Of a DNA stretch of 22,363 nt, positions 22,324 through 22,363 are shown one piece after another; the first letter of the stretch is position 1; each line of letters opens with the position of its first letter. The notes below the pieces were generated by a model. The model was not told the origin of the DNA and made no database searches. It was given only the letters and a program-made list of their open reading frames with translations. The translations under genes were made by a program, and so were the position numbers. Location: the NCBI GenBank assembly GCA_038227045.1, contig JBBRQD010000090.1:1-22363 (forward strand), given 5' to 3'. The DNA comes from JANXLS01 sp038227045 (GTDB taxonomy: Bacteria; Planctomycetota; SZUA-567; H5-PLA8).

Positions 22324-22363
22324 ATGAAAACTTTACTGCGCAAGGGCAAGGGCTTCAAGGGCT
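22324..22363 (+). CDS. Start of a plus-strand gene running off the right edge (partial)
   Basis: ATG at 22324 follows GGAGAGAGAGCG, a strong ribosome binding site. The 13 visible codons read MKTLLRKGKGFKG, basic and not recognisable. The next base begins an incomplete codon at the window edge. The binding site lies in a perfect inverted repeat with sequence 60 bases upstream. Confidence 0.5.
   Translation, partial: MKTLLRKGKGFKG

Overview
The window looks like chromosomal DNA of a Planctomycetota bacterium, probably from a metagenome-derived or poorly studied lineage. The evidence is the gene content: a Tat-exported DUF1501 protein, a flotillin-like FloA, several secreted HEAT/TPR proteins of unknown function, a gluzincin-type secreted peptidase, and a short two-helix membrane protein of a kind I associate with planctomycetes. 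GC is moderately high, and most genes are separated by real intergenic gaps. No rRNA, tRNA or CRISPR array was found. This placement rests on family recognition, not on a search.

Layout. Positions 1-29 hold the start of a minus-strand gene running off the left edge. Positions 239-368 are a detached copy of the 3' end of purA. A secreted PKD-domain metalloprotease-like gene and a small membrane-protein gene (435-2750) follow, then the complete purA (2786-4075, minus) with an unusual promoter/terminator leader. From 4297 to 8148 lie a small membrane protein, a zinc-ribbon/TM/TPR protein, a large secreted protein divergent from it, and an SseB-like protein. From 8295 to 10440 (minus) are a secreted cyclophilin and the DUF1501 protein. 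From 10699 to 14437 (plus) are the peptidase, floA and a low-complexity protein. From 14518 to 17764 (minus) are a HAD hydrolase, a small tyrosine-phosphatase-like protein of lower GC, and transketolase. From 18034 onwards are a secreted hypothetical protein (plus), then a TPR/HEAT exported protein and a divergent NAD kinase (both minus). The right end holds an insertion-sequence remnant (start of an IS1182-like transposase) abutting a gene fragment, and then a plus-strand gene whose ribosome binding site sits in a perfect inverted repeat.

Central metabolism is represented by purA, tkt and the NAD-kinase-like gene. Much of the rest is cell-envelope or secreted, with FloA and its neighbour as a likely membrane-organisation pair. 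I see no defence system or biosynthetic cluster.

The most interesting structures are not genes. First, the 2.5 kb segment bounded by two purA 3' ends: all eight differences between the copies fall at third codon positions, as if an island had entered at the 3' end of purA carrying its own version. Second, four long palindromes, each a few bases after a stop codon, with arms built of 7-9 nt near-repeats. Third, an intrinsic-terminator-like hairpin that begins at the predicted first base of the purA transcript.
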